Source of the DNA: Cytobacillus luteolus
GTDB lineage: Bacteria; Bacillota; Bacilli; Bacillales; Bacillaceae_L
Length of the DNA stretch: 64,000 nucleotides
NCBI RefSeq assembly: GCF_017873715.1
Contig: NZ_JAGGKM010000004.1
Span: 372,001 to 436,000 of the forward strand
Direction of reading: 5' to 3'
The notes beneath the pieces were generated by a model. It was given only the letters and a program-made list of their open reading frames with translations, made no database searches and was not told the origin of the DNA. Positions within the stretch are counted from its first letter, which is position 1. Each line of letters opens with the position of its first letter. Positions 9,350 to 19,990 of the stretch are shown here, piece after piece. The position numbers and the translations under genes are program-made.

Positions 9350-9808
9350 TTAACTATAGTCACGACTTCGCTGTACGGTATGATCTTCTCTCTTGACTTC
9401 CTTTTTATCTTTCCATTTATCCCAAAGATCTATTAATACATTTCCCCATTGAATCACTTGTGTAACCTTTTCTTGGTTTCTTTCTACTTGGACACTAACA
9501 TTTTCCGATACCTTCTGGATCGAACCGTTAAATCTTTGAATAGAGACTCCAACGTCTTGTACTGCATCTACAACTGTATTCAATTTTTTCGTCTTTTCTT
9601 GTATGTCTGTAGCTAATGCATTTGTTTTATGTAAGAGTTCTGTCGTCTCAACAGTAATTCCTTCCATCTGTTTTTCTAATCCAGATAATGTTTTGGCTAC
9701 ATTATCAAGTGTGATTTGAAGGGAGCGAAGTGTTCGCGACAAAAATATCACCAAGATTAAAAATGCAATTGCGATTAATGCTACACTTAAGTACAGAATG
9801 ATGATCAA
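9350..9808 (-). CDS. ytxG: YtxG, DUF948 stress protein
   Basis: A 152-residue protein with one N-terminal TM helix (residues 2-24) followed by a coiled-coil region (about 28-125) typical of the DUF948 family. Its function is not known. The start is TTG with AAAGGAGGTG eight bases upstream. It is first gene of ytxGHJ, with a SigB-type promoter just upstream. Confidence 0.9.
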   Translation of the reverse strand: MIIILYLSVALIAIAFLILVIFLSRTLRSLQITLDNVAKTLSGLEKQMEGITVETTELLHKTNALATDIQEKTKKLNTVVDAVQDVGVSIQRFNGSIQKVSENVSVQVERNQEKVTQVIQWGNVLIDLWDKWKDKKEVKREDHTVQRSRDYS

Positions 9809-9840
9809 CTACCTACACCTCCTTTGGTGATACACTATCT

Positions 9841-9866
9841 TTACCCACAATAATACTTCTATAAAC
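9841..9866 (-). promoter_or_regulatory. SigB-type promoter of ytxGHJ
   Basis: Minus strand GTTTAT (9861-9866), 14-base spacer, GGGTAA (9841-9846). This fits the SigB consensus GTTTAA-N12/15-GGGTAT. It agrees with the known SigB control of ytxGHJ in B. subtilis. Confidence 0.7.
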
Positions 9867-9994
9867 ATACCATAACTTTTGGAAATTTATCCACTATTTT
9901 GACACCCACCATTACCATAGTAACGCCGCTTACCAAGCCTATAATAAATTAACATTAGTTGATGTTAAAAATAGCATTGTTATAGTATGAAGTC

Positions 9995-10117
9995 GTTATT
10001 TGCTAAAATCCACTCGCTTTCCGCGGGCGGTCCGGGAGCCTCCTCGGCGCACTGCGCCTACGGGGTCTCCCTATGACGCGCATCTCCCGCAGGAGTCTCG
10101 TGGATTTAGCAAATAAC
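9995..10117 (+). repeat. GC-rich palindromic intergenic repeat, copy 1 (compact form)
   Basis: A 123-bp element with terminal inverted repeats (GTTATTTGCTAAAATCCAC and its near complement ending at 10117). Inside are the conserved blocks CGCTTTCCGCGGGC, GAGCCTCCTCGG, GGGGTCTCCC and CCCGCAGGAGTCTCG. It is much richer in GC than its surroundings. Related copies lie at 10341, 17234, 29977 and 43654. Apart from the repeats, the 850-bp gap 9809-10660 holds only AT-rich sequence. Confidence 0.85.
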
Positions 10118-10340
10118 TTTACACTCTGAATATAGGTTATAAAAGCCACTACTGAGTTATTTTGCCAAATTTAAGTTAATAAATCATATATTGAAAACTT
10201 GTGGAATGACGATAGTTTAATATTAACTTGTTGCTCAATACCTTGTAATATGAACGCCATAAAATTTAAATACAGCATATTTGTTATTTCTTAAGCTATT
10301 TTCCTATAGTTTGTTTCTTTTCTTTGATATTAAGCACTTA

Positions 10341-10520
10341 GTGGATTGAAGCGGAAGGCACTTGACTCCTGCGGGATGTGAGGAAAAGTCGAGACCCCAC
10401 AGACGGAACGTCGAGGAGGCTCGACTTCCTCCCCGATGGGAATTCGCCCTTGAAAAAGCCGGCAGTTTGAATTTTTCATAATTCCCCGCGGAAAGCAAGT
10501 GCCTGCAGCGGAAAGGAACG
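10341..10520 (-). repeat. GC-rich palindromic intergenic repeat, copy 2 (extended form)
   Basis: A 180-bp member of the same family, in inverted orientation to copy 1. GGCACTTG (10357-10364) pairs with CAAGTGCC (10496-10503) near its ends. It carries an extra internal segment with GGGAATTC and AATTCCCC flanking GAAAAAGCC. Overlapping ORFs here are artefacts of the GC-rich palindrome. Confidence 0.85.
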
Positions 10521-10660
10521 ACAAATTGAAATTGAACCTACATTATATGGAATATTAGCTTTATAACATTAGGCAAGCACCAGAAGACAAATTCTTTCAA
10601 CAATTATTCAGATTTCGGTTACAATAGGATAGTACATATTAATTTTTAGGAGGCCTATTT

Positions 10661-11776
10661 ATGAAAGATCCACGTATACAAACGTTAGCTAAGAATTTAA
10701 TAAACTATTCGGTAAAACTTCAACCAGGTGAGAAGGTTTTGATTGAAAATTTTGGATTGCAACGTGAGTTAGTAACTGCTTTGGTTGATGAGGCATATAA
10801 GGCTGGTGGATATCCATTTGTTTCACTAAAAGACCACCAAGTTGATCGTGCGTTATTACTAGGTGCTAAGGATGAGCAATTCGAAATGATTGCAGATTTT
10901 GAAGCGAATGTAATGAAAAATATGGATGCTTATATTGGACTTCGCTCTGGTGATAACATTAATGAATTTGCAGATGTGCCGGATGATAAGATGAAAATAA
11001 CAGGAAATACGATAGGTAAGAAAGTACATAGAGAAATTCGTGTTCCTAAAACAAGATGGGTTGTTCTCCGCTATCCAAACTCAGCAATGGCACAACTTGC
11101 AAAAATGAGTACAGAAGGATTTGAAGATTTCTACTTTAATGTTTGTAACCTTGATTACGGTAAAATGAATGAAGCAATGGATTCTTTAGTTGCTTTAATG
11201 GACAAAACAGATAAAGTGAGAATTACTGGTGAAGGTACGGACCTGACTTTCTCTATAAAAGATATTCCTTCTGTGAAATGTGCTGGTGAAATGAACATTC
11301 CTGATGGTGAAGTCTATACTGCACCTGTTCGTGATTCAGTGAATGGCACGATTACATATAACACACCTTCTCCATATCAAGGTTTTACTTTCGAGAATGT
11401 GAAACTAACATTTAAAGATGGAAAAATCGTTGAAGCAACATCAAACGATACAGACCGTATCAATAAAATTTTCGATACTGACGAAGGTGCTCGCTACATA
11501 GGTGAATTTGCTATTGGTGTAAATCCATATATCCAACACCCGATGCAAGACATCTTATTTGATGAAAAAATAGATGGTAGCTTCCACTTTACTCCTGGTC
11601 AATGTTATGATGAGGCATTTAACGGAAATTATTCTAACATCCATTGGGATATGGTTAATATCCAACGCCCCGAATACGGTGGAGGAGAAATCTACTTTGA
11701 TGATGTACTAATCCGTAAGGACGGTCGCTTTGTACTTCCTGAACTTGAAGTATTAAATCCAGAAAATCTTAAATAG
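10661..11776 (+). CDS. ampS: M29 family aminopeptidase AmpS/PepS
   Basis: A cytosolic metallo-aminopeptidase with two metal ions and broad specificity. The 371-residue protein begins KDPRIQTLAKNLINYSVKL, the family start. It has a glutamate-rich segment near residue 270-285 and metal-binding histidines in NPYIQHPMQDILFDEK and SNIHWDMV. It is somewhat shorter than the classical 410-residue AmpS but similar to other Bacillus members. A perfect AGGAGG lies 7 bases upstream. A terminator hairpin follows. Confidence 0.88.
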   Translation: MKDPRIQTLAKNLINYSVKLQPGEKVLIENFGLQRELVTALVDEAYKAGGYPFVSLKDHQVDRALLLGAKDEQFEMIADFEANVMKNMDAYIGLRSGDNINEFADVPDDKMKITGNTIGKKVHREIRVPKTRWVVLRYPNSAMAQLAKMSTEGFEDFYFNVCNLDYGKMNEAMDSLVALMDKTDKVRITGEGTDLTFSIKDIPSVKCAGEMNIPDGEVYTAPVRDSVNGTITYNTPSPYQGFTFENVKLTFKDGKIVEATSNDTDRINKIFDTDEGARYIGEFAIGVNPYIQHPMQDILFDEKIDGSFHFTPGQCYDEAFNGNYSNIHWDMVNIQRPEYGGGEIYFDDVLIRKDGRFVLPELEVLNPENLK

Positions 11777-11786
11777 AATAAACAAA

Positions 11787-11816
11787 AAAGAGGCCTCAAT
11801 GTTTATCGGCCTCTTC
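11787..11816. terminator. Bidirectional terminator between ampS and murC
   Basis: AAGAGGCC and GGCCTCTT separated by about 12 bases, with A and T runs outside. It serves two convergent genes. Confidence 0.75.
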
Positions 11817-11830
11817 TTCTTTGTTTAGAA

Positions 11831-13132
11831 TTAATTTATTAGTTGTTTTTCATAGGCTTCCTGGAACTTTTGAATATCCCCTGCACCCATAAATATAATA
11901 ACCGCATTGGCGTGTTGTTGTAGTGATGAGGTGTCCTCTTCACTTAACAAGGTACAATTTTCAATTCTTTCAATCAAGTCGTGAATCGTAAGCTTTCCTT
12001 GATTTTCCCTTGCAGAACCAAAAATATCGCATAGATAGACATGATCTGCTTTATTTAAGCTATCTGCAAACTCATTAAGGAAAGTTTGAGTTCGTGTAAA
12101 CGTGTGAGGTTGGAAAACAGCAACAACTTCACGATCTGGGTACTTTTGTCTAGCTGCATCAATCGTTGCATTTATCTCAGTAGGGTGGTGTGCATAATCG
12201 TCAATGAGCACTTGGTTGCCCATTTGCTTTTCAGAAAACCTTCTTTTAACACCTTGAAAGGTTTTAAGACGTTCTTGTATAACTTCAACATCAATATTTT
12301 CATAATGACAAAGTGCAATAACAGATAATGCATTTAATACATTATGGTCTCCATAGGTTGGAATTGAAAATGTTGAAAACAAGGTACCTCTAACAAATAC
12401 ATCAAATGTTGTACCTTTCGTACTTTTATTAACATTTCGTGCCTGAAAATCATTATCTTGGCCGAATCCATAATACATTACTGGCACTTTTGCTTGGATG
12501 CTTTGTAGGTGTTCATCATCACCGCAAGCAATAATGCCCTTTTTAACCTGTAATGCCATCTCCTGAAATGCACTAAATACGTCTTCTACACTCGTATAGT
12601 AGTCAGGATGGTCAAAATCAATATTGGTCATAATGGCATAGTCAGGGTGATAACTTAAAAAGTGCCTACGATATTCGCATGCTTCAAATACAAAGTACTC
12701 ATTGTTTTCAGAGCCCTTCCCAGTTCCATCTCCAATTAAATAGGAGGTTGGGTGTGCACCTTGAATAACATGCGCTAACAAACCAGTGGTTGAAGTCTTG
12801 CCATGCGTTCCAGTGACTGCGACACTTGTATATTTTTGCATAAAGTCACCCAAAAACTTGTGGTATCGGATGATTGTCAATCCCTGGTTACGCGCTTCTT
12901 CCAGTTCCTCATGAGTGTCAGGAAAAGCATTCCCGGCTATAACAATCATACCTGGCTTAATATTATCTTTACTAAAAGGTAAAATCTGAATTCCTCTTTC
13001 TTCTAATGGCAATTGAGTAAAAAAACGCTTTTCTACATCTGAGCCTTGGACTTGGTAGTTCATATCATGAAGCACCTGTGCCAACGGGCTCATACCAGTG
13101 CCTTTAATTCCAACAAAATGGTAAACTGTCAT
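11831..13132 (-). CDS. murC: UDP-N-acetylmuramate--L-alanine ligase
   Basis: Adds L-alanine to UDP-MurNAc, the first step of the peptidoglycan stem peptide. The 433-residue protein has the N-terminal [15 protein letters not shown] (UDP-binding domain), the ATP-binding loop [12 protein letters not shown] (about residue 105), and the Mur ligase signatures DFDHPDYY and [10 protein letters not shown] longer frame to 13183 exists, but the ATG at 13132 follows GGAGG and gives the family length and start. The next 380 bp upstream hold no gene, only the terminator of the neighbour. Confidence 0.96.
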   Translation of the reverse strand: MTVYHFVGIKGTGMSPLAQVLHDMNYQVQGSDVEKRFFTQLPLEERGIQILPFSKDNIKPGMIVIAGNAFPDTHEELEEARNQGLTIIRYHKFLGDFMQKYTSVAVTGTHGKTSTTGLLAHVIQGAHPTSYLIGDGTGKGSENNEYFVFEACEYRRHFLSYHPDYAIMTNIDFDHPDYYTSVEDVFSAFQEMALQVKKGIIACGDDEHLQSIQAKVPVMYYGFGQDNDFQARNVNKSTKGTTFDVFVRGTLFSTFSIPTYGDHNVLNALSVIALCHYENIDVEVIQERLKTFQGVKRRFSEKQMGNQVLIDDYAHHPTEINATIDAARQKYPDREVVAVFQPHTFTRTQTFLNEFADSLNKADHVYLCDIFGSARENQGKLTIHDLIERIENCTLLSEEDTSSLQQHANAVIIFMGAGDIQKFQEAYEKQLIN

Positions 13133-13427
13133 ATAAAGAACCTCCAACAATCGTCTATCTGTAAGACAGTATATGACGTTCATCTAGTTTTGCTAATTGA
13201 TCGAGTGTGAACAACAAAAGATGAAGGAACTAAGTGCTCTTCCAAACACTTAATAAACGTCAATAATAGCAACAATTTCAGGTAGTGATTATGTATAACT
13301 AATTTGCAAAAAAATCCATTCGTACAGATATCTGCATTTTCATATTATAGCATTAATCAATTATGAAGGCCATGATAATAATAAGCTAATTCAATAGTCC
13401 CATTCTTAACTGACCCTAAAAAGTGAA

Positions 13428-13455
13428 AAACTGACAGAGCTAATCTCTATCAGTT
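13428..13455 (-). terminator. Terminator of the nicotinate phosphoribosyltransferase gene
   Basis: AAAACTGACAGAG/CTCTATCAGTTTT stem, fully paired with one wobble when read on the minus strand, followed there by a T run. It lies about 60 bases past the stop. Confidence 0.75.
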
Positions 13456-13512
13456 TTCCCAATTAGACTTCAATGTATAGCATTGCATTTTAATTTGATT
13501 ACTATAAAAAAT

Positions 13513-14610
13513 TTATTCAACCTTTTCTAAACGAGGGTTAGGTCTATATTTCCTACCAGCCTTGGCCTGTGGTTGGCCGTTAAGCATAACATTATCTCCG
13601 GTAAAGCCAATATTAATCTTTAATAGGCTACTTCCTACACCGTACATATCAACTGGTACATTTTGCTCTTCAAAGTTAAGAATCCGTTCTTCGTTAAAGC
13701 CACCTGTAACCACAATTTTCACATGGCTAAAGCCTTCTTTGTCAAGTGCCTCGCGCAAGGCAAAGACCAATGGGGCATTAACACCACGAGGGTCGAATGT
13801 TCCCAATACGTCCTGGTTTCTAAGGAAATATTGATCAATCATTGTCCGGGATGTATCTAGTCGAACTGCTTTTAACTTATCACCAAATTCATGAGCCACT
13901 TTTAAAGCATCAGTAATACAATCATTATTATAGTCAACCAGGACCATTAGTTCATCTTCAGGAAACTTTGCATGATACGCCTTTGTTGCGGCAACAGTGT
14001 CACCATCAAACAGTTGGATTAGAGCATGAGGCATTGTCCCCATTCCCTTTTTCCCCCACCATTCATTCATAGCATGTGTTGCTTGAGCTTGCGAGCCACC
14101 AATATAAGCGGCATACCCATCACCAGCTTGTTGAGTGAAATGATCATCACGGTCTCCCATAAAGATAACCTTTTTTTGAATCCCAGAATATCCAGCAGCT
14201 TTTACAACATTATAAACATTCGTTGCAACACTTGTTCTTCTTGCCAATATGCCGTCTATAATACCTTCAAGGTAGCCAAAACTTTGGTAAGGACCAGTTA
14301 TTGTTAATACCGTTTCAAATGGACTAATTTTATCTCCATCTTTTAACGAGTAAATTTCTAATTCCTCAGGCTGCTCAGCAAATGTTTTGACAAGAGCAAT
14401 CACTTCGTCAGTTCCGCATAGTACTGCATGATTCTTTTGGAAAAACTGCATAGTGACAATATTATCTGACTTAAATTCCTTAACAATCTCTCTTGTCTTT
14501 AAAAAGTAGACTGCTGAGAACCAGCCTTCCTTAATTCTCTCATCAAATTTAAACGTGCTATTTGTTAATCTGCTTATTTTACCTTGCATTTTCAATTCTA
14601 TTTCCTTCAT
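13513..14610 (-). CDS. pncB: Nicotinate phosphoribosyltransferase
   Basis: Salvages nicotinate to nicotinate mononucleotide for NAD synthesis. The 365-residue protein has the NAPRTase-family core: the histidine segment TMPHALIQLFDGDT, the phosphate-binding VRLDTSR and VVTGGFNEERI, and YGVGSSL near the C-terminus. The family includes short archaeal-type and long bacterial-type enzymes; this one resembles the short group, common in Bacillaceae next to sftA/murC. AGAAAGGAAG precedes the ATG. Confidence 0.88.
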   Translation of the reverse strand: MKEIELKMQGKISRLTNSTFKFDERIKEGWFSAVYFLKTREIVKEFKSDNIVTMQFFQKNHAVLCGTDEVIALVKTFAEQPEELEIYSLKDGDKISPFETVLTITGPYQSFGYLEGIIDGILARRTSVATNVYNVVKAAGYSGIQKKVIFMGDRDDHFTQQAGDGYAAYIGGSQAQATHAMNEWWGKKGMGTMPHALIQLFDGDTVAATKAYHAKFPEDELMVLVDYNNDCITDALKVAHEFGDKLKAVRLDTSRTMIDQYFLRNQDVLGTFDPRGVNAPLVFALREALDKEGFSHVKIVVTGGFNEERILNFEEQNVPVDMYGVGSSLLKINIGFTGDNVMLNGQPQAKAGRKYRPNPRLEKVE

Positions 14611-14664
14611 CCAAAAGCTTCCTTTCTCTCGATAGGGACATTTAGCTATATGTTAGGATACCAT

Positions 14665-17085
14665 TTATAAAGTTGATGTGCTAGTTTCTTGTATATTTTC
14701 AAGTTCATCTTCTGTAATAAGTATTTCCCTTGGTTTACTACCTCGTCCTTCTGAAATAATACCTTGTTCCTCCATAATATCAATTAATCTTGCAGCCCGG
14801 TTATAGCCGATGCGAAAACGACGTTGTAAGCTAGAAGTAGAAGCACCGCCCTGGTCAAGAACGAACTCACAAGCCTCATAAAACAGATCATCTTCTTCTG
14901 ATTGAATTGTGGCTCTCTTCACTAACTCATCCTGTTCAAACATATATACTGGCTTCATTTGATCTTTTACATGTTGAACTACTCGTTCGATTTCATCATC
15001 TGATACAAAGTTACCTTGGATCCTAGTTGGCTTTGATGATCCATTTTCAAGGAAGAGCATATCTCCTTTTCCTAATAGCTTATCAGCTCCATTTGTGTCA
15101 ATAATTGTTCTTGAGTCAACCTGAGATGATACTGAAAAGGCAATTCGAGTTGGAATGTTTGCCTTAATAAGGCCAGTAATTACATCAACAGATGGCCTCT
15201 GCGTAGCAAGGATTAGATGGATTCCACATGCACGGGCTTTTTGAGCAATGCGACAAATTGCTTCCTCAACATCACCTGGTGCTACCATCATTAAATCTGC
15301 TAACTCATCAATGATAATAACAAGATATGGTAAATGCCCACTTTGTTCGTTATGTCTATCTACTAATTCATTAAATCTAGCTATATCACGGACTCCTGCA
15401 TGAGCAAACAGCTCGTAGCGCCTTTCCATTTCTTCCACTGCCCATTTAAGTGCTGCTGTAGCTGCTTTAACATCTGTTATTACAGGACTTACTAGGTGAG
15501 GAATATGATTATATGGTGCCAACTCTACCATTTTTGGATCAATTAATAATAGTTTCACTTCATGTGGTGATGCTTTGTAAAGTAAACTCACTAGCATTGT
15601 ATTTATACAGACACTTTTACCTGACCCCGTTGCACCAGCAATTAATCCATGTGGCATTTTCCGAAGGTCTGTAACGACAGGTTTCCCTGATATATCGAGT
15701 CCTAATGCAACGGTCATAGGAGAAGAGTCCGAATTAAATGCATCACTTTGGATGATTTCTCGTAATAATACAGATTTACTTTTACGGTTAGGAACTTCAA
15801 TACCAATTGTGTTTTTTCCAGGGATAGGAGCTTCAATTCTTATATCCTTAGCCGCTAAGCTTAATTTTATATCGTCAGCAAGGTTTGTTATTTTATTTAC
15901 TTTAACCCCAGGCTCTGGATGCACCTCAAAGCGAGTAACTGCTGGCCCTTGAGTTACATTTACAACTGTTGCTCCCACTTTAAAGTTTCGTAAGGTCTGA
16001 TCAAGGAGTTCACTTTGTTCTGCTAACCACTCTTCATCATCCTCTAGTTGTTCTACTGGTAGGTTTAAGTATTGAAGACTAGGAAAATTATAAGAACCTA
16101 TACTTTGAGGTTCACGAGTTTCCACATCTTTTTCATTAGCCTCTTCTACTGAATTAAGCGTTTCAATCTGTGGAGCAGCTTCACTATCATCTAGACTAAT
16201 TGATTGAGGAATTACCTCTTCATTTGCTTGAACTTTTTCTAACTGCTTCTTTTGTAAATTTTGTCTATCCTGTTTTAACATCATCACATTGTAGGGAATA
16301 TAGTGCCTTCTTGGGTTTTCGTTTTCATAAATGGATTGTTCCGTTTCATTAGTTACTTTCTCCTCCACTGAGGGGACTTCACTATAATGATGTAAGTTAT
16401 GACCTGCTGATTCAGTCGGTTCTATATCTACTTCATCTTCAATTACTATACTCTGAGACTTTATTTCAGCCGTCTCGTCTTCTTTATGATCTTCATGAAC
16501 GTTATGTAATGGACCATCTCTAAGCTCTTTAAGCAAGTCTAGAAATTCCTCTGACTCATTTAGGTTCTTTTCTTCCTGTTCTGCTTCCAAAACTTTGTTC
16601 TCTTCCAGAGCATGTAGATCCTCATTTAAATTACTTTCGAGGATATTTAAGTTATTTTCGGAACTCGTCACTGCAATTTCCGCCTGTACTTGCTTCATGC
16701 TTTCTGAGGATACTAACTCAAACTCTATAATATCTTCGGTGTCTGCTTTTTTAGGTTTACCAAAACCATATACAGGAGAAGGTACTTCAGTTGGCTTAAA
16801 TTGCTTTTTGATACCACTCTTCTTTTCTTGTACTTTGACCTCTCTTAACTTAGTAAGATTAGTATCCTGTTTTTTTATTTCAGACTTTCTTCTCTCGAGA
16901 GATTCTGTAACCTTTATTTCATCAGGTATTAGTGGAAATCGAAACTTTCCTTTTGGATACTGATAAGCAATCTTTGCTTCAACATTCTTTGGGCTTATCA
17001 CTCTATTATTGGTAACCTCAGGTTCAGTTGTTATTTTCTCGTTGTCATTAACTAATGTTCTGTATAGCTTCTTTAACCAATCCAT
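14665..17085 (-). CDS. sftA: SftA, soluble FtsK/SpoIIIE-type DNA translocase
   Basis: An ATP-driven DNA pump that clears chromosome from the septum during vegetative division. It has no membrane helices, in contrast to SpoIIIE, which matches SftA. Residues 1-330 are a low-complexity acidic linker. Then come an alpha/beta translocase domain with Walker [11 protein letters not shown] and Walker [15 protein letters not shown], and a C-terminal gamma winged helix ([17 protein letters not shown]) that reads polar DNA motifs. I chose ATG 17085 (after AAAGAGTGG) rather than 17118, giving 806 residues beginning MDWLKKLY. Confidence 0.93.
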   Translation of the reverse strand: MDWLKKLYRTLVNDNEKITTEPEVTNNRVISPKNVEAKIAYQYPKGKFRFPLIPDEIKVTESLERRKSEIKKQDTNLTKLREVKVQEKKSGIKKQFKPTEVPSPVYGFGKPKKADTEDIIEFELVSSESMKQVQAEIAVTSSENNLNILESNLNEDLHALEENKVLEAEQEEKNLNESEEFLDLLKELRDGPLHNVHEDHKEDETAEIKSQSIVIEDEVDIEPTESAGHNLHHYSEVPSVEEKVTNETEQSIYENENPRRHYIPYNVMMLKQDRQNLQKKQLEKVQANEEVIPQSISLDDSEAAPQIETLNSVEEANEKDVETREPQSIGSYNFPSLQYLNLPVEQLEDDEEWLAEQSELLDQTLRNFKVGATVVNVTQGPAVTRFEVHPEPGVKVNKITNLADDIKLSLAAKDIRIEAPIPGKNTIGIEVPNRKSKSVLLREIIQSDAFNSDSSPMTVALGLDISGKPVVTDLRKMPHGLIAGATGSGKSVCINTMLVSLLYKASPHEVKLLLIDPKMVELAPYNHIPHLVSPVITDVKAATAALKWAVEEMERRYELFAHAGVRDIARFNELVDRHNEQSGHLPYLVIIIDELADLMMVAPGDVEEAICRIAQKARACGIHLILATQRPSVDVITGLIKANIPTRIAFSVSSQVDSRTIIDTNGADKLLGKGDMLFLENGSSKPTRIQGNFVSDDEIERVVQHVKDQMKPVYMFEQDELVKRATIQSEEDDLFYEACEFVLDQGGASTSSLQRRFRIGYNRAARLIDIMEEQGIISEGRGSKPREILITEDELENIQETSTSTL

Positions 17086-17233
17086 CTTATACCACTCTTT
17101 CTTAATCACTTCTACCATAGATATTACTATTGTATCAATAATTCTAAGAATATAAAGAAAAAATCGATACAGTTTATACCTTCATCATTCTGAGTAATAT
17201 TTCAGTTCACCCATGTTGTTGATTTTCGTTACA

Positions 17234-17385
17234 GGATACTCGCTTTTTCGCGGGGAATCATGAAAAAGCCCAACTACCGGCTTTTTCAAAAGCGGATTCC
17301 CATAGGGGCGTGCGGTGAGCCTCCTCGGAGCAAAGCTCCTGCGGGGTCTCACCTGTCCCGCTACTCCCGCAGGAGTCTCGTATCC
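17234..17385 (+). repeat. GC-rich palindromic intergenic repeat, copy 3 (extended form)
   Basis: A 152-bp element bounded by a perfect inverted hexamer (GGATAC at 17234, GTATCC ending at 17385). It contains CGCGGGGAATCATGAAAAAG, GAGCCTCCTCGG, GGGGTCTCACC and CCCGCAGGAGTCTCG. It fills most of the 408-bp gap between sftA and ytpQ. Confidence 0.85.
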
Positions 17386-17445
17386 TTCCACTATAATCAA
17401 CAGCATTAGTCATTAAATTGTAATTTCCCCAAAGACTTTCATAAA

Positions 17446-17472
17446 AATAGCCACTCGTATATGAGTGGCTCT
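17446..17472 (-). terminator. Terminator of ytpQ
   Basis: AGCCACTC/GAGTGGCT stem (17449-17470) with a six-base loop and a T run on the minus strand. Confidence 0.8.
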
Positions 17473-17493
17473 GAAGTATAACCTGTTTTAACT

Positions 17494-18294
17494 TTATTTA
17501 GTCCTATTTTTCCCTAAAATAAAAATAGGTTCTAGTTGATTGTCTTCATATAAAAAGGACAGTGCTGTTATTGGCACTCTTCCACTTGCGAAAAAGCTCA
17601 TTGTCATTTGAGCAAGGACATCATAGCCTGTATCATTCTGGATATCAGCAATTATCAAAACATCTTGATGAGGAACAGCAACTGCCATTTTACCTGTTAT
17701 TTTTTCGCTAAACTTTTGAAGGTACGTATCATTTAATATTCTACTAGCATCATATCCATCGTTTGAATTGATGAAATAGAAGGTGTTTCCTGCAACTGTA
17801 TCCTCTTTAACCTTAATATCCAACGACCTTACGTTAAATCTTGCAACTTCTTTTACTCTTTCTTTGTTCCATTTTTCTTTCTCTAATAGTTCTTCATCTA
17901 TTAATCGATAGGTGGTACCTAAATCTATTGCATAGTATATTCGTGTCTCTGCCGTATGATCATCATAAACCAAGGTTTTGCCTTCATTTGTTTCTGTTGG
18001 GAATGAAGTTGAACGAATGACAGGGTAGATGTTCTTTTCTTTCCCAGTTAGCTCATGATTTGCACTCATATTGGTTAATGACTCTTCAATATAATAAATG
18101 ACCTCATCAATCGATTTATCCTTTTCTTCATGCCATTTTGCAACTATACCAGGAAGTGATACAGTTACTCCCTTTTCAGTTTCACGATTTTCAACCCTTA
18201 ACGTATCCTTTTCTTTGTCGAAGGTGAATTTCCACTCAGGTCTCGTTAGTCTTTCTTCGAGACGAGCTCTCATTTTTTTTGTATCCATTTTCAT
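17494..18294 (-). CDS. ytpQ: YtpQ, DUF1444 family protein
   Basis: A 266-residue soluble protein of the conserved Bacillus DUF1444 family. It opens [16 protein letters not shown], as in relatives. No catalytic motif, signal or TM helix is visible. The function is unknown. It lies 35 bp downstream of the thioredoxin-like ytpP in the same direction, as in B. subtilis. Confidence 0.88.
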   Translation of the reverse strand: MKMDTKKMRARLEERLTRPEWKFTFDKEKDTLRVENRETEKGVTVSLPGIVAKWHEEKDKSIDEVIYYIEESLTNMSANHELTGKEKNIYPVIRSTSFPTETNEGKTLVYDDHTAETRIYYAIDLGTTYRLIDEELLEKEKWNKERVKEVARFNVRSLDIKVKEDTVAGNTFYFINSNDGYDASRILNDTYLQKFSEKITGKMAVAVPHQDVLIIADIQNDTGYDVLAQMTMSFFASGRVPITALSFLYEDNQLEPIFILGKNRTK

Positions 18295-18329
18295 TTAAAA
18301 TCACTCCAGTCGACCTTTGTACAATCTAT

Positions 18330-18641
18330 TTATAGTCCTTTTAAGAAGCCTTCAATTTCTTCTTTTGTCTTTCTATCCTTACTTACAAATCTTCCCGTTT
18401 CCTGTCCATTTTCAAATGCAACAAAGCTTGGGATACCATAAACATCTAACTCTCCACACAAATCTATAAACTGATCTCTGTCGACATAGATAAATTTGAA
18501 ATCATTGTATGTAGATTCTATTTCAGGTAAAAATGGATCAATGAAACGACAATCCGGGCACCAGTTAGCTGAAAACATTAATACTGTTTTACTTCTTTTA
18601 ATTAAATCTTTATACTCTTCCAACGATTCAAGCTTTTTCAT
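18330..18641 (-). CDS. ytpP: YtpP, thioredoxin-like protein
   Basis: A 103-residue thioredoxin-fold protein with the redox pair in [11 protein letters not shown] (CPDC) near residue 28, and a cis-proline segment YGIPSFVAF near residue 72. It is probably a cytosolic disulfide reductase. The ATG at 18641 follows GGAGGGG and is preferred over the longer frame at 18665. Confidence 0.9.
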   Translation of the reverse strand: MKKLESLEEYKDLIKRSKTVLMFSANWCPDCRFIDPFLPEIESTYNDFKFIYVDRDQFIDLCGELDVYGIPSFVAFENGQETGRFVSKDRKTKEEIEGFLKGL

Positions 18642-18703
18642 TCTTACCCCTCCAATTATCTTCATTTACTGCAATAGTACATCTTCTCTAATTTAAACAC
18701 AAA

Positions 18704-18734
18704 TAAACCCTCGTTGTATATTAACGAGGGTTGC
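18704..18734 (-). terminator. Terminator of the lipoprotein gene
   Basis: AACCCTCGTT/AACGAGGGTT stem, 7-base loop, just past the minus-strand stop at 18740. Confidence 0.8.
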
Positions 18735-18739
18735 GATTA

Positions 18740-19249
18740 TTAAAATCTTACAGATGCAACAATCTCCATCATTTGCTGCGCACTTTCTAATATCTCACTT
18801 GCTTTTGTTTGTGTGGTCATTTTAACTCCACCGATACCAACTACAATTTCAAACAAGTTTTTATCAAGTTCTTTAACTATAATATAACCAAATCGATCTT
18901 GGTCCTCAAACGTTTTTACAACTAAGTCATCTTGTGACTCTGGACCAGAGGATTCAAACATTACTTTACTATTGGGTTCCTCATTCGGATTTACAAATAG
19001 TATAAATAATTGATTTCCTTTTTTGATGATTAGGTTATTGTTTCCCTCTTCACTATCTATTTTCATAGTAGTCGGCATGTAATAAGAAAAATCCTCATAT
19101 TTCTCGTTAGTCTCTATAGCTTTATTTGTGAAGGCTTCCTCTACAGCAGTTTCTACTTTTTTAATCTCTTCATCAACCGATACTGAACAACCTACTACAA
19201 GTCCTGTTAGTAGAAGTAGACATATAGAAAGTAACAATCTATTTTTCAT
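18740..19249 (-). CDS. Putative lipoprotein of unknown function
   Basis: A 169-residue protein with a type II signal peptide: positively charged start MKNR, hydrophobic core, and lipobox LVVGC (cysteine at residue 21). After an acidic helical linker come beta-rich repeats ending with a helix. I do not recognise the family. It was probably exported and lipid-anchored on the outer face of the membrane. The 254 bp upstream show no clear promoter. Confidence 0.8.
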   Translation of the reverse strand: MKNRLLLSICLLLLTGLVVGCSVSVDEEIKKVETAVEEAFTNKAIETNEKYEDFSYYMPTTMKIDSEEGNNNLIIKKGNQLFILFVNPNEEPNSKVMFESSGPESQDDLVVKTFEDQDRFGYIIVKELDKNLFEIVVGIGGVKMTTQTKASEILESAQQMMEIVASVRF

Positions 19250-19503
19250 TTCTTCTTTCCTCCAGTTTTCTCATACAATGAAATTATTTCACTACGTAGT
19301 ATGTATCTCTCTATCTAAAAGACTATAAAAAATCGATAATAACTTAAAAGCCTTGACATACTTACCTATATAATACCTTTTTCAATTCTATTGTTACAAG
19401 CCTTTTCTAAAGATTTCAAAATAAAGGAAGAAAACGCATGACAGGAAATTTGAAGAAATACATGATAGGATAAAAATAGAATGTAGAAAAGGGAGGTTTA
19501 AAA

Positions 19504-19944
19504 ATGAACTTAATTGTTTATTTAGCAGGTGAAATTCATTCAAGTTGGCGCGATGAAATTAAGGAAAAAGCAAAAGCATTAAATTTACCTTTGTCATTTG
19601 TTGGTCCTATGGAAGATCACAGTCGTTCTGATTCCATTGGTGAAGAAGTATTGGGTGTACAACCTTCCCCTTTATACAAGGACCACACAGCTTCATGTAT
19701 TAATAATTTTAGAACACAGGTACTAATGAATAAAGCAGATATTGTTATTGCTTTATTCGGAGAAAAATATAAGCAATGGAATACTGCAATGGATGCGAGT
19801 GCAGCTCTTACTTTAAATAAACCGCTAATTATTATAAGACCTGACTCGCTTATCCATCCGTTAAAAGAGCTTTCCACAAAAGCTAATGTGACAGTAGATA
19901 CAGTAGATCAGGCTATGAAGGTTCTAACTTACGTATTCGAATAA
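19504..19944 (+). CDS. ytoQ: YtoQ family protein
   Basis: A 146-residue soluble alpha/beta protein starting MNLIVYLAGEIHSSWRDEI, the conserved YtoQ start. The fold resembles nucleoside 2-deoxyribosyltransferase-like proteins (GEIHSSWR, FVGPMEDHSRSD and a DASAAL segment), but an enzymatic role is only inference. A strong AAAGGGAGG precedes it. It converges with the DUF84 gene at a shared hairpin. Confidence 0.87.
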   Translation: MNLIVYLAGEIHSSWRDEIKEKAKALNLPLSFVGPMEDHSRSDSIGEEVLGVQPSPLYKDHTASCINNFRTQVLMNKADIVIALFGEKYKQWNTAMDASAALTLNKPLIIIRPDSLIHPLKELSTKANVTVDTVDQAMKVLTYVFE

Positions 19945-19954
19945 TGGTAAAAAT

Positions 19955-19990
19955 AGAAACTAGAAGATAGTTATCTAACTTCTAGTTTCT
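19955..19990. terminator. Bidirectional terminator of ytoQ and the DUF84 gene
   Basis: A 12-bp stem (AGAAACTAGAAG with CTTCTAGTTTCT, 12-base loop). It overlaps the stop codon of the minus-strand gene. Confidence 0.75.

Noticed and set aside
10304-10524. Two overlapping short minus-strand ORFs of 64 codons
   Set aside because: They lie entirely within repeat copy 2, whose GC-rich palindrome keeps frames open by chance; neither has a ribosome binding site. The same applies to ORFs at 17185-17406, 29982-30296 and 43640-43828.
19353-19372. TTGACA followed by TATAAT near ytoQ as a promoter
   Set aside because: Only about 10 bases separate the two elements, too few for a SigA promoter.
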